Position numbers and translations under genes: made by a program. This document shows, piece by piece, positions 1-8,436 of a DNA stretch of 64,000 nucleotides. The stretch is from assembly GCA_017303905.1 (NCBI GenBank), contig JAFLBH010000005.1, forward strand, positions 186,001 through 250,000. Direction: 5' to 3'. The notes under the pieces are model-generated. The model worked only from the letters and a program-made list of their open reading frames with translations. It searched no databases and was not told the DNA's origin. How positions within the stretch are numbered: the first letter of the stretch is position 1; every line of letters starts with the position of its first letter. This stretch comes from Bacteroidota bacterium (GTDB lineage Bacteria; Bacteroidota; Bacteroidia; B-17B0; Aurantibacillaceae).

Positions 1-20
1 GAAAATAAAACCTTTAACTT

Positions 21-389
21 TTACTTTTTAAAGAAGAAAAACAAAGAAGCTATCAGGAATCCAAAACCGATAATATGATTCCATTTTAGCGTGTCATGTT
101 TAAAGAAAACCAGGGTGAAAATCACAAAAATGCTAATGGAAATAACTTCCTGAATTATCTTTAATTGCCACATGTTAAAAGGGCCACCGGTTACATTGCT
201 TCCTAAACGATTGGCCGGAACCATTAATAAATACTCAATTAAAGCAATTCCCCAGCTTATTAAAACAGCACCAATTAATCCGGTGTTTTTAAAAAATGAA
301 ATATCCTTAAAACGCAGATGACCGTACCAGGCAATGGTCATAAAGGTGTTGGAGGCGAGCAGCAATAATATGGTATAAATACCTCGCAT
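21..389 (-). CDS. DMT-family (DUF486-like) small membrane protein
   Basis: A 122-residue, very hydrophobic protein with four predicted transmembrane helices. The N-terminal helix carries SNTFMTIAWYGHLRF, and NMWQLKIIQE lies mid-protein, as in the DUF486/DMT-like family of small inner-membrane proteins related to drug/metabolite transporters. The substrate is unknown. Its ATG overlaps the stop codon of the upstream MarC gene by one base (TAATG), so the two are probably translationally coupled. The length is normal for the family and the ORF looks intact. Confidence 0.8.
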   Translation of the reverse strand: MRGIYTILLLLASNTFMTIAWYGHLRFKDISFFKNTGLIGAVLISWGIALIEYLLMVPANRLGSNVTGGPFNMWQLKIIQEVISISIFVIFTLVFFKHDTLKWNHIIGFGFLIASLFFFFKK

Positions 390-961
390 TATAACCCTGT
401 ATACTTGCGGAATAATTTTATAGCTAAAGCTAAAAGAATTATACCAAATACTTTTTTGAGAATTGCTATTCCGCTTGGACCAAGAACTCTTTCTACTAAA
501 TTGAGGTAACGAAGTACCAAATACACAACAACAACATTAATAACAATGGCAATCAAAATAGAAACAATGTTGTATTCAGCGCGAATAGAAAGTAAAGTAC
601 TTAAAGTACCGGTTCCTGCAATGAGTGGAAATGCTAATGGAACAACAGAAGCAGAACTGTTCATTTCATCCTTAGAAATTTTAATTCCTAAAATCATTTC
701 AAAGGCAATAATGAATAATAATATAGAACCTGCAATAGCGAAATCTCCAATGGTAATTCCGATCACATCCAAAATATAATTTCCCAAGAACAGAAACACA
801 ACCATGATTCCCAACGAAACCCACGACGCTTTCGCTGCTTCAATTTGTCCGTTACGTTGTTTTAAAGTCAAAATAACAGGAATTGAACCAATCACATCAA
901 TTACCGCAAATAACACCATGGTTACTTTTAGTATTTCTATTATGTCAAATTTTAATTCCAT
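389..961 (-). CDS. MarC family integral membrane protein
   Basis: A 190-residue polytopic membrane protein with about six predicted helices. The early FAVIDVIGSIPVIL segment, the central AFPLIAGTGTLSTLL segment and the GPSGIAIL loop are typical of the MarC/UPF0056 family. The family was named for the multiple-antibiotic-resistance locus, but its transport function is not established. It is followed with a one-base overlap by the DMT-like gene and preceded by a TPR gene 15 bp away, so it may be part of one minus-strand unit running from pheS. Confidence 0.88.
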   Translation of the reverse strand: MELKFDIIEILKVTMVLFAVIDVIGSIPVILTLKQRNGQIEAAKASWVSLGIMVVFLFLGNYILDVIGITIGDFAIAGSILLFIIAFEMILGIKISKDEMNSSASVVPLAFPLIAGTGTLSTLLSIRAEYNIVSILIAIVINVVVVYLVLRYLNLVERVLGPSGIAILKKVFGIILLALAIKLFRKYTGL

Positions 962-976
962 CTAAATTCTCTTGTC

Positions 977-1297
977 TTAATCTTCCAACATCCAAATTGC
1001 TTCGTTTATCTCATTTATGGCTTTATTGTTTCCTTGCTCCTTTGCTAACTCCAATCCCTTCTTGTAAAACTCTAAAGCTATATTTGTCTCGTTTGTTTTC
1101 TCTTTTAGTTGTCCAAGTTGATAATAACAAGGCAAATACTTTCTGTCAATTTCCAGAACTTTTAAAAATTGATCTTCTGCCTTCTTATAATCTGCCTCGC
1201 TAACGTACTCAAGGGCTAATGCGTAATTGGTAAAAACATCGTTGGGTTCTTTCACCAACATGTTTTGCAACATGCTTATCCTCGATAATCTGTCCAT
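977..1297 (-). CDS. Tetratricopeptide repeat protein
   Basis: A 106-residue soluble protein made almost entirely of TPR helices. FTNYALALEYVSEADYKKAE and CYYQLGQLKEKTNETNIALE mark two repeats, and a third is partial. There is no signal peptide. Such proteins are protein-protein adaptors; the partner is unknown. Its ATG abuts the last base of the pheS stop codon, so it is almost certainly cotranscribed and possibly coupled with pheS. Confidence 0.8.
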   Translation of the reverse strand: MDRLSRISMLQNMLVKEPNDVFTNYALALEYVSEADYKKAEDQFLKVLEIDRKYLPCYYQLGQLKEKTNETNIALEFYKKGLELAKEQGNNKAINEINEAIWMLED

Positions 1298-2323
1298 TTA
1301 AGCAGAAGTAAATTGCTTTAAGAAACGAACATCGTTTTCAAAAAACAATCGTAAATCTTTCACTTGATATTTAAGCATGGTAATACGCTCGATACCCATT
1401 CCAAATGCGAAGCCTTTGTATTTATTACTATCAATTCCACAATTCTCCAACACCTGAGGATCTACCATTCCACAACCCAAAATTTCCACCCAGCCGCTAT
1501 ACTTACACACATTACATCCTTTGCCTTTACATAATGTACAGCTAATATCCACTTCTGCGCTCGGCTCTGTAAACGGGAAATAACTCGGACGCAAACGGAT
1601 TTTAGTATCGGCACCAAACATCTCCTGTGCAAAATATAAAAGCGTTTGCTTTAAATCCGCGAAAGAAACATTTGTATCAATGTATAATCCTTCTACCTGA
1701 TGAAACTGACAATGCGCGCGTGCGCTGATCGCTTCATTACGATACACTCTTCCGGGAGAAATAGTTCGAATTGGTGGTTTTTGCTTTTCCATAATATGCA
1801 CTTGCACACTGGAAGTTTGTGTACGCAACACCATCTCCGGATTAATGTTCACATAAAACGTATCCTGCATGTCGCGTGCCGGATGATTCTCAGGTGTATT
1901 TAAAGCAGTAAAATTATGCCAGTCATCTTCAATTTCTCTTCCCTCACTTACCGTAAATCCAATTTTAGAAAAAATACTGATGATTTCGTTTTTAACGATG
2001 CTTAAAGGATGACGTGATCCTAATAATATGTTAGGGTCGCCGGGTAATGTAAGATCAATTGCTCCGCCTTTACCTGAATCTTCCGCTGCTTCAAATTTTT
2101 CTTTTAAAGCATTTATTTTCTCTTGCGCTTTTACCTTTAATTCGTTTAGCTTTTGCCCCATCTCACGTTTCAATTCAGGACTTACCGTTTTAAACTCATC
2201 AAAGAGAACAGTAATTTGTCCTTTTTTACTGAGCCATTTAATACGGTATTCTTCAACCTGTTCCTTGGTGCTAACCGCCAGTTGTTCTACTTCTAAAAGC
2301 AGGTTATTTATTTTTTCGAGCAT
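1298..2323 (-). CDS. pheS: Phenylalanyl-tRNA synthetase alpha subunit
   Basis: This is the catalytic alpha subunit of the alpha2beta2 class II synthetase that charges tRNA-Phe. The N-terminal coiled coil (about residues 1-90) precedes the catalytic core. Class II motifs are visible: HPARDMQDTFY, motif 2 around ISPGRVYRNE, and motif 3 GFAFGMGIERITMLKY near the C-terminus, with CTLCKGKGCNVCKYSGW between them. I start at the ATG at 2323 (MLEKINN, 341 aa), because the longer reading frame needs a non-ATG start and would run toward the divergent gene. pheT is not in the window. Confidence 0.95.
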   Translation of the reverse strand: MLEKINNLLLEVEQLAVSTKEQVEEYRIKWLSKKGQITVLFDEFKTVSPELKREMGQKLNELKVKAQEKINALKEKFEAAEDSGKGGAIDLTLPGDPNILLGSRHPLSIVKNEIISIFSKIGFTVSEGREIEDDWHNFTALNTPENHPARDMQDTFYVNINPEMVLRTQTSSVQVHIMEKQKPPIRTISPGRVYRNEAISARAHCQFHQVEGLYIDTNVSFADLKQTLLYFAQEMFGADTKIRLRPSYFPFTEPSAEVDISCTLCKGKGCNVCKYSGWVEILGCGMVDPQVLENCGIDSNKYKGFAFGMGIERITMLKYQVKDLRLFFENDVRFLKQFTSA

Positions 2324-2367
2324 ATTATTTGCTAATGAACACAAAATTAAGCAATTTTATTAGCAAT

Positions 2368-3510
2368 ATGACAGTTCGATCCTATCTGTTTTTTATACTT
2401 ATTTGCGCCTTTTTTCAAATAAATGCGCAATACCTGAAGTATGAAGTTCAGGATTTGGATACCGTTAATATCATTGACCTCAACAACCAAAAACAAGGGG
2501 TGTGGCGCGAATACTGGCCCAATGGAGATTTAAAAAACGAAACCACTTATAAAAACGGACAAAAAAACGGACTGGAAATCATTTGGTATGATTCGCCCGA
2601 TTGCGTTGAGCAAGAAGCTTTTTATAAAGAAGGAAAACTCGATGGCATCTTAATTCATTACTCCAAAAAATGCCGTAAAGATTTTTATGAACACTATAAA
2701 AATGGTGTTAAACACGGATTGGAAGTTGAGTATTACAGCAATGGAAACACGAAGGCTGAAGGAACATACAAAAACGGAAACCTGGATGGTTATTACCGTG
2801 TTTACAATCGTAAAGGACAATTCAGCTTTGAGAGCAGAACTTCCGACGCCGAAACAAATATTAATCCAAATAATGACACATTATCTAACATTGTTTTCAA
2901 TGTTTTTAAAAGAAACAATTGGAAGAAAACACTGATTGTTGCTGATTTAACAGGTAGTATGTATCCCTACGCCCAGCAAGTAAGCACCTGGTTAAAATTA
3001 CATTTTACGCGTGATTCACTCCGTCAGAGTTTTGTGTTTTTTAATGATGGCGACAATAAAAAAGATGAGGAGAAAAAAGTTGGAGTAACAGGTGGTGTTT
3101 ATTTTTGTACGGCAACTAATGTGGATCAATTGGTAAGAGCCATGAACTTAACCATTCGCAACGGACAAGGTGGCGATGCGCCGGAAAATGTGATTGAGGC
3201 AATTTTGTACGGGTTAAAGAAAAAGAAAACGGTTGAGAATGTGATTTTAATTGCCGACAATTGGGCTAAAGTGCGCGATATAAATTTACTGCCGCGTGTT
3301 AAAGTGCCGGTGAGAGTTTTACTGTGTGGTGTTACCGAAGGCATGGAAATTAATGCCGACTATCTGAACATAGCCTACAAAACCAAAGGCTCGGTACATA
3401 CCATTGAACAAGATATTACCGATTTAATTAACCAAGGAACAGGTAAGAAATTCAGTATTAACGGTGTAGATTATATTATTAAGAACGGTAATGTTAAAGC
3501 TTTAAACTAG
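2368..3510 (+). CDS. Exported MORN-variant repeat protein with vWA-like domain
   Basis: From the ATG at 2368 the product is about 380 aa with a signal peptide (MTVRSYLFFILICAFFQINAQ). Residues about 35-170 hold at least four MORN-variant repeats of the form W..Y..NG..K.E..Y.NG...G. A globular domain follows, beginning IVADLTGSMYPYAQQV, which resembles the MIDAS strand of a von Willebrand A domain (DxSxS written here as DLTGS). Later ILIADNWAKVRD resembles the opposite vWA strand. The function is unknown; it is likely periplasmic or at the cell surface. ATG 2335 is an alternative start that would leave only 11 bp to the divergent pheS. Confidence 0.65.
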   Translation: MTVRSYLFFILICAFFQINAQYLKYEVQDLDTVNIIDLNNQKQGVWREYWPNGDLKNETTYKNGQKNGLEIIWYDSPDCVEQEAFYKEGKLDGILIHYSKKCRKDFYEHYKNGVKHGLEVEYYSNGNTKAEGTYKNGNLDGYYRVYNRKGQFSFESRTSDAETNINPNNDTLSNIVFNVFKRNNWKKTLIVADLTGSMYPYAQQVSTWLKLHFTRDSLRQSFVFFNDGDNKKDEEKKVGVTGGVYFCTATNVDQLVRAMNLTIRNGQGGDAPENVIEAILYGLKKKKTVENVILIADNWAKVRDINLLPRVKVPVRVLLCGVTEGMEINADYLNIAYKTKGSVHTIEQDITDLINQGTGKKFSINGVDYIIKNGNVKALN

Positions 3511-3572
3511 AAGAATCGGCACTTTGTCATACTTTATGACAAAACAAGGTTAAAAACTCTTTTTGCACAACA

Positions 3573-3603
3573 TTTGCTTTATCCACCTGTACAATTAACT
3601 TTG
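3573..3603 (+). promoter_or_regulatory. clpP promoter (Bacteroidota type)
   Basis: TTTG at 3573-3576 and TAACTTTG at 3596-3603 are separated by 19 nt. This matches the Bacteroidota -33/-7 consensus (TTTG, TAnnTTTG) exactly. It lies 22 bp before the clpP ATG. Confidence 0.65.
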
Positions 3604-3625
3604 AAACAATTAAAAAACCAGATTT

Positions 3626-4297
3626 ATGTTTGACAATAACGAATTCAGAAAATATGCCACAAAACACATGGGCATTAACAGCTTAACTTTTGACAGCTAT
3701 AGCTCAAGAATAACTTCCTCTCTTACTCCATATATCATCGAAGAACGTCAGTTAAACGTTGCACAGATGGACGTGTTCTCGCGTTTGATGATGGATCGCA
3801 TTATCTTTTTAGGAACAGGTATTAACGATCAGGTAGCAAATATCGTTCAGGCGCAGTTGTTATTCCTAGAATCGGTAGACGCTAAGAAAGATATTCAGAT
3901 TTATATTAACTCTCCGGGTGGTTCTGTTTATGCAGGCTTAGGTATTTATGATACCATGCAGATTGTTCGTCCGGATGTGGCAACAATTTGTACAGGTATG
4001 GCCGCTTCAATGGGTGCGGTATTACAATGCGCCGGTGCTAAAGGAAAGCGTACAGCATTAAAACATGCACGCATCATGATTCACCAACCATTAGGCGGCG
4101 CAGAAGGACAAGCTTCAGATATCGAAATCACTGCACGTGAAATTCAGAAATTGAAAAAAGAATTATATGAAATCATTGCGCATCACAGTGGACAAACTTA
4201 TGATAAGGTTTGGGCGGATAGTGACCGTGACTACTGGATGATTGCCGAAGAAGCAAAAGCTTACGGTATGATTGATGAGGTTTTATTGAAGAAATAA
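3626..4297 (+). CDS. clpP: ATP-dependent Clp protease proteolytic subunit
   Basis: This is the serine peptidase subunit of the Clp protease, which degrades substrates unfolded by ClpX or ClpA/C. Length (223 aa) and motifs are standard. The nucleophile region [10 protein letters not shown] puts Ser at about 128, HARIMIHQP puts His at about 153, and the acidic residue is in DSDRDYW (Asp about 198). [11 protein letters not shown] forms the oxyanion segment. It stands alone between its own promoter and a rho-independent terminator. clpX does not follow it here, unlike the common clpP-clpX arrangement. Confidence 0.96.
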   Translation: MFDNNEFRKYATKHMGINSLTFDSYSSRITSSLTPYIIEERQLNVAQMDVFSRLMMDRIIFLGTGINDQVANIVQAQLLFLESVDAKKDIQIYINSPGGSVYAGLGIYDTMQIVRPDVATICTGMAASMGAVLQCAGAKGKRTALKHARIMIHQPLGGAEGQASDIEITAREIQKLKKELYEIIAHHSGQTYDKVWADSDRDYWMIAEEAKAYGMIDEVLLKK

Positions 4298-4317
4298 ACT
4301 TCGGATTAAATAGAAAT

Positions 4318-4350
4318 AAAAAACCCCGGCTAATTGTCGGGGTTTTTTGT
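4318..4350 (+). terminator. Rho-independent terminator after clpP
   Basis: The stem AACCCCG/CGGGGTT (4322-4328 with 4338-4344) is preceded by an A run and followed by a T run. It sits 20 bp after the clpP stop. The flanking A/T runs mean it could act on either strand. Confidence 0.85.
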
Positions 4351-4413
4351 TTTTCGTGTAGTTTAATGGATGAAAAATAATTCCGTTTTACTACTTTTAA
4401 TGCAGACAATAAT

Positions 4414-5679
4414 ATGGACAGACGCCGATTTTTAAAAACCACCGGATTAGTGAGTGCCTTTGCTGCTACATCAACTAGTTCTTTTGCACAAACTATTTCT
4501 TCAACGAACGATAAGAAAAACTTAATCGATCCTGAAATCATTGAGAAGTTACGTTCACGCATTGTTCCCATCTCTTCGGAAGAACGTTCTTTGAGAATTG
4601 AAAAAGCCCAAAAATTAATGGCGCAAAATAAAATGGATGCCATCTTTATGGAAGGCGGTACCAGTTTAGATTATTTCACCGGCGTAAGATGGGGTCGCTC
4701 GGAAAGACTATTCGGAATGCTGCTTCTGAAAAACGGCGTGCCAATTTTCATTTCACCCAAATTTGAAGAAACACGCGCAAAAGAACAAATAGGCAATGCC
4801 AGATTATTTTGCTGGGAAGAACATGAGAGTCCGTTTGAATTACTAAACAAACTCTTTAAAGAAATTGCCTCCGGTTTCAATACCATTGGCATGGAAGAAA
4901 CTACACGCTTTTTTATTACACAGGGACTAAAAAACACTAACATTAATCTCAATATTACTTCCGCCACACCTATTACTGCCGGTTGTCGCGGTGTAAAAAC
5001 AGAACATGAAATTGAGCTCATGCAAATTGCCAATGATATGGCGATGGAAGTTTACAAAGTGGCGGTTACGCAACTAAAAGAAGGAATGACAGAAGGAGAA
5101 TATGGTAAAATTATCTCCGATTTATTTGCAGAGTTTGGTGTAGGCGGCGGTGCTTTGGTTTTATTTGGTGAAGCTAGCGCGCATCCACATGGTTTAGTAC
5201 AAGAGGTTAAGTTAAAAGCAAATGATATTGTATTAATGGATGGTGGCTGTTCGGTTGAAGGTTATGAATCAGACATTACCCGCACGGTTGTGTATGGAAA
5301 ACCTTCTAAAAAAATGAATGATGTTTTTGAAATTGTTTTAAAAGCACAACAAGAAGCTTTGAAGTTTGCAAAACCCGGCGTAAGTTTTGAATCGGTTGAC
5401 GCAGTGGCTCGAAAAGTTATCAGTGATGCGGGTTATGGTCCGGGTTATAAATATTTCACACACCGTTTAGGTCATGGCATTGGGATGGATGGCCACGAAT
5501 GGTATTATGTGGTTGGAGGAAATAAACGACTGATGGAAAAAGGCAACATGATGAGCAATGAGCCGGGCATTTATTTATTGAATGAATTCGGCATTCGCAT
5601 AGAAGACGAAATGCTGATTACCGAAAACGGCGCTAAATTATTATTACCGAAACAACAAAGTCTGGAAGTGATGTTTTAA
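4414..5679 (+). CDS. Tat-exported M24 family metallopeptidase (Xaa-Pro aminopeptidase-like)
   Basis: A 421-residue protein with a twin-arginine type leader (MDRRRFLKTTG, then a hydrophobic stretch ending SSFAQ), so it is probably exported folded. The C-terminal half is a pita-bread M24 fold with all five dinuclear metal ligands: Asp in LMDGGC, Asp in ESDITRT, His in HRLGHGIGMDGHE, Glu in SNEPGIYL and Glu in RIEDEMLIT. The N-terminal creatinase-like domain occupies roughly residues 55-190. Expected role: removal of N-terminal residues preceding proline, in the periplasm. It is monocistronic between terminator-like structures. Confidence 0.88.
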   Translation: MDRRRFLKTTGLVSAFAATSTSSFAQTISSTNDKKNLIDPEIIEKLRSRIVPISSEERSLRIEKAQKLMAQNKMDAIFMEGGTSLDYFTGVRWGRSERLFGMLLLKNGVPIFISPKFEETRAKEQIGNARLFCWEEHESPFELLNKLFKEIASGFNTIGMEETTRFFITQGLKNTNINLNITSATPITAGCRGVKTEHEIELMQIANDMAMEVYKVAVTQLKEGMTEGEYGKIISDLFAEFGVGGGALVLFGEASAHPHGLVQEVKLKANDIVLMDGGCSVEGYESDITRTVVYGKPSKKMNDVFEIVLKAQQEALKFAKPGVSFESVDAVARKVISDAGYGPGYKYFTHRLGHGIGMDGHEWYYVVGGNKRLMEKGNMMSNEPGIYLLNEFGIRIEDEMLITENGAKLLLPKQQSLEVMF

Positions 5680-5689
5680 GCCTTGTAAG

Positions 5690-5744
5690 GTCGAGCGTAG
5701 TCGAGACCTATCATTTGCAAAATCACTTCTCGACTTCGCTCGAA
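5690..5744. repeat. Imperfect inverted repeat (dispersed Bacteroidota intergenic type)
   Basis: GTCGAGCGTAGTCGAGA (5690-5706) and TCTCGACTTCGCTCGAA (5728-5744) are reverse complements at 15 of 17 positions around a 21-nt loop. They lie between two convergent genes. Similar TCGAG/CTCGA palindromes recur in Bacteroidota intergenic DNA. A bidirectional terminator or RNA-stabilising role is possible, but there is no strong T run. Confidence 0.6.
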
Positions 5745-5788
5745 GTGACAGCATAAAAGTGAATTAACAAAAAACTTTAAGAATATTC

Positions 5789-6916
5789 TTAATAATTAAT
5801 CACCTGCTCTTCTATTCCTTCCGGCAACTTACGGTCTTCGTATTGCTGATTTCTTAACTGAGGTTCGAAGCCTGCTTCTTTAATCGCATCCTGAATTGTT
5901 TTGTAGGTAAAACGATGCGGTGCACCTGCTGCACTCACTACATTTTCCTCTATCATAATACTTCCAAAATCGTTAGCGCCGGCATGTAAGCAAATTTGCG
6001 CTGTTGCTTTGCCAACAGTTAACCACGATGCTCCAATATTCTCAATATTTGGCAACATAATACGACTTAAGGCTAACATACGTATATATTCGTCGGAGCT
6101 AACATTATTCTTAATTCCTTTCAAACGATTCAATAAAGTACCGTCATCCTGAAATGGCCATAAAATAAAAGCGATAAATCCTTTAGAGCTTTCCGGTTTT
6201 TGCGCTTGTACTTCGCGTAACCACACTAAATGCTCAAAGCGTTCTTGAATCGTCTCAACATGCCCAAACATCATGGTGGCAGATGTTGTTAATCCCAATT
6301 GATGAGCGGCTTTCATAACCTCTAACCATTCACGCCCGGTACATTTTCCTTTAGAAATTAATCGACGCACCCTGTCATTTAAAATTTCAGCACCGGCTCC
6401 CGGTAAACTATCCATACCGGCCTCCATCAATGCTTTTAAAACCTCTGTATGTGTTGATTTTTCAAGCTTAGTAATGTGAGCGATTTCAGGCGGACCAAGT
6501 GCATGTAATTTTATCTGCGGAAACATTTTTTTGATCTCGCGGAAAGTTTTGGTGTAGTACTCTAACCCCAAATCCGGATGATGTCCGCCTTGCAACAATA
6601 ACTGCTCTCCTCCGTACTTTATTGTTTCTTCAATTTTAGCCTTGTAAGTCGACATATCCGTGATATAAGCCTCGGCATGTCCCGGAATTCGGTAAAAATT
6701 ACAAAATTTACAATTGGCAATACAAACGTTGGTAGTATTAAGGTTTCGGTCGATGATCCAGGTCACCTTCTTTGAGTTATTCTTCTTAATGTTACGTATC
6801 TCATTGGCTACAAACATTAATTCAGTTGTAGAAGCGTTTTCAAACAAAAAAACGCCCTCTTCAATACTCAAAAATTCGAGGTTCAAAGCCCTCTTTAAAA
6901 TGTCGCTGATATTCAT
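5789..6916 (-). CDS. mqnC: Cyclic dehypoxanthinyl futalosine synthase (menaquinone, futalosine route)
   Basis: A radical-SAM enzyme of 375 aa in the CofH/MqnC family. The [4Fe-4S] cluster motif CxxxCxxC is CIANCKFC (about residue 60), followed by NFYR and LLLQGGHHPDLG, which favours MqnC over MqnE. SLPGAGAEIL and SATMMFGH are further family motifs. MqnC cyclises dehypoxanthine futalosine on the alternative menaquinone pathway. The ATG at 6916 overlaps an in-frame GTG and is preceded by GAGGTG. No other mqn gene is in the window. Confidence 0.85.
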   Translation of the reverse strand: MNISDILKRALNLEFLSIEEGVFLFENASTTELMFVANEIRNIKKNNSKKVTWIIDRNLNTTNVCIANCKFCNFYRIPGHAEAYITDMSTYKAKIEETIKYGGEQLLLQGGHHPDLGLEYYTKTFREIKKMFPQIKLHALGPPEIAHITKLEKSTHTEVLKALMEAGMDSLPGAGAEILNDRVRRLISKGKCTGREWLEVMKAAHQLGLTTSATMMFGHVETIQERFEHLVWLREVQAQKPESSKGFIAFILWPFQDDGTLLNRLKGIKNNVSSDEYIRMLALSRIMLPNIENIGASWLTVGKATAQICLHAGANDFGSIMIEENVVSAAGAPHRFTYKTIQDAIKEAGFEPQLRNQQYEDRKLPEGIEEQVINY

Positions 6917-6994
6917 CACCTCAAAGTTACAATAAAGCCTTCATATTTTAGGTTAATAATTACAAATTTGTATATTCGTAGGCACCAATTTATT

Positions 6995-8434
6995 ATGATA
7001 ACAATTAAGAAAACAAGCAATCCGGTAAAAGGTTCTAACCTGGCCATTATTTGCGAAAAATTTAAGAATAAACCGACTTATCATTTTGATAATTCTGTGA
7101 CTGAATATATCACTAAACAATTATCCGATCCCGATAAGAAGTTTGTTTCTTTAAATCACCTTGGACAATTGATTTATGTTATCATTATCGACCCTAAAAA
7201 AGACATTAATAAAACCCATGAAGGTTTGCGAAAGAACGGAAGTTCCATTACTGATGCTATTAATGGCACAAAAGGCAAACACCTTACCGTTATAAACGAA
7301 ACTGCAAAAAGTTCTCATTCGTTGGCATTAGCTGAAGGATTGGCTTTAGGAAATTACCAATTCATCAAGCACAAACCTAGCGCTAAAAAAGGAGCTAACA
7401 CATTCGAATCTGTTTCTATAGTTGACAGCAGATTAAAAGATGAGCAAATAAGCAAATTAAATATTGTTGTTGATGCTACCATCAAAGCAAGAAATTTAGT
7501 AAACGAACCTGTAAATATTTTAAATGCTCAAGGCTTAGCAGATGCGTTTAAGGATTTCGGCAAGAGCGCGGGTTTTAAAGTAGAAGTTTACAACAAAGCA
7601 AAAATCACACAGTTAAAAATGGGAGGGTTACTTTCCGTGAATGCAGGAAGTGTTGACGAACCAACCTTTACCATTATGGAATACAAACCAAAAAATGCGC
7701 GTAACAAAAAACCTTACGTGTTAGTTGGCAAGGGCGTGGTATATGATACAGGTGGATTAAGTTTAAAGCCAACCCCAAACAGCATGGACTCTATGAAATG
7801 CGACATGGCCGGTGCTGCTGCTGTTGGAGCAACCATGTATGCAATTGCTAAAGCCAAATTGAATGTTCATGTTGTAGGTTTAGTTCCTGCCACTGATAAT
7901 CGTCCGGGCTTTAATGCATTTGCACCGGGTGATATTATCACGATGATGGATGGAAGTACTGTAGAGATGTTAAACTCCGATGCAGAAGGCCGAATGATTT
8001 TAGCAGATGCATTACACTTTGCGAAAAAATACGAACCCGAATTAACAATCGACTTAGCTACATTAACAGGCGCAGCTGCGGCAGCGATCGGACAATACGG
8101 AATTGTGTCTATGGGTACAGCGGCAGAACGTCATACGAATCGCTTGAAAGATAGCGGACACAGAGTTCATGAGCGTTTAGCTGAATTTCCTTTCTGGGAG
8201 GAGTATGATGAGTTAATGAAGTCTGATATTGCGGATCAAAAAAATATTGGCGGACCTTACGGTGGTGCTATTACTGCAGGTAAGTTTTTGGCGAAGTTTA
8301 CAAACTATCCTTATTACCATTTAGATATTGCTGGACCTGCTTTCATTGCCGGAAAAGACGCTTATCGCACTAAAGGCGCCACCGGTGTAGGTGTACGATT
8401 ATTATTTGATTTCTTTTCGAACTTGTATAAATAG
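6995..8434 (+). CDS. Leucyl aminopeptidase family (M17) protein
   Basis: A cytosolic zinc/manganese aminopeptidase of about 479 aa. The C-terminal catalytic domain has the M17 signature NSDAEGRMILADAL. Metal and active-site residues lie in GKGVVYDTGGLSLKP, MKCDMAGAAAV and TLTGAA. The N-terminal domain is divergent, as usual for the family. I chose the ATG at 6995 over an upstream TTG. It is followed 2 bp later by an exported protein of unknown function and then pdxA, probably one transcript. Confidence 0.9.
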   Translation: MITIKKTSNPVKGSNLAIICEKFKNKPTYHFDNSVTEYITKQLSDPDKKFVSLNHLGQLIYVIIIDPKKDINKTHEGLRKNGSSITDAINGTKGKHLTVINETAKSSHSLALAEGLALGNYQFIKHKPSAKKGANTFESVSIVDSRLKDEQISKLNIVVDATIKARNLVNEPVNILNAQGLADAFKDFGKSAGFKVEVYNKAKITQLKMGGLLSVNAGSVDEPTFTIMEYKPKNARNKKPYVLVGKGVVYDTGGLSLKPTPNSMDSMKCDMAGAAAVGATMYAIAKAKLNVHVVGLVPATDNRPGFNAFAPGDIITMMDGSTVEMLNSDAEGRMILADALHFAKKYEPELTIDLATLTGAAAAAIGQYGIVSMGTAAERHTNRLKDSGHRVHERLAEFPFWEEYDELMKSDIADQKNIGGPYGGAITAGKFLAKFTNYPYYHLDIAGPAFIAGKDAYRTKGATGVGVRLLFDFFSNLYK

Positions 8435-8436
8435 AA

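Noticed and set aside
883..1203. 106-aa plus-strand ORF opposite marC and the TPR gene
   Set aside because: Antisense to two supported genes; low-complexity Leu/Ser composition.
4173..4643. 156-aa minus-strand ORF spanning the end of clpP, its terminator and the M24 gene start
   Set aside because: It crosses a terminator and two well-supported genes on the other strand and has no domain.
5789..6916. mqnE or cofH rather than mqnC
   Set aside because: LLLQGGHHPDLG and PGAGAEIL fit MqnC better; there are no F420 genes around. A phylogeny would settle it.
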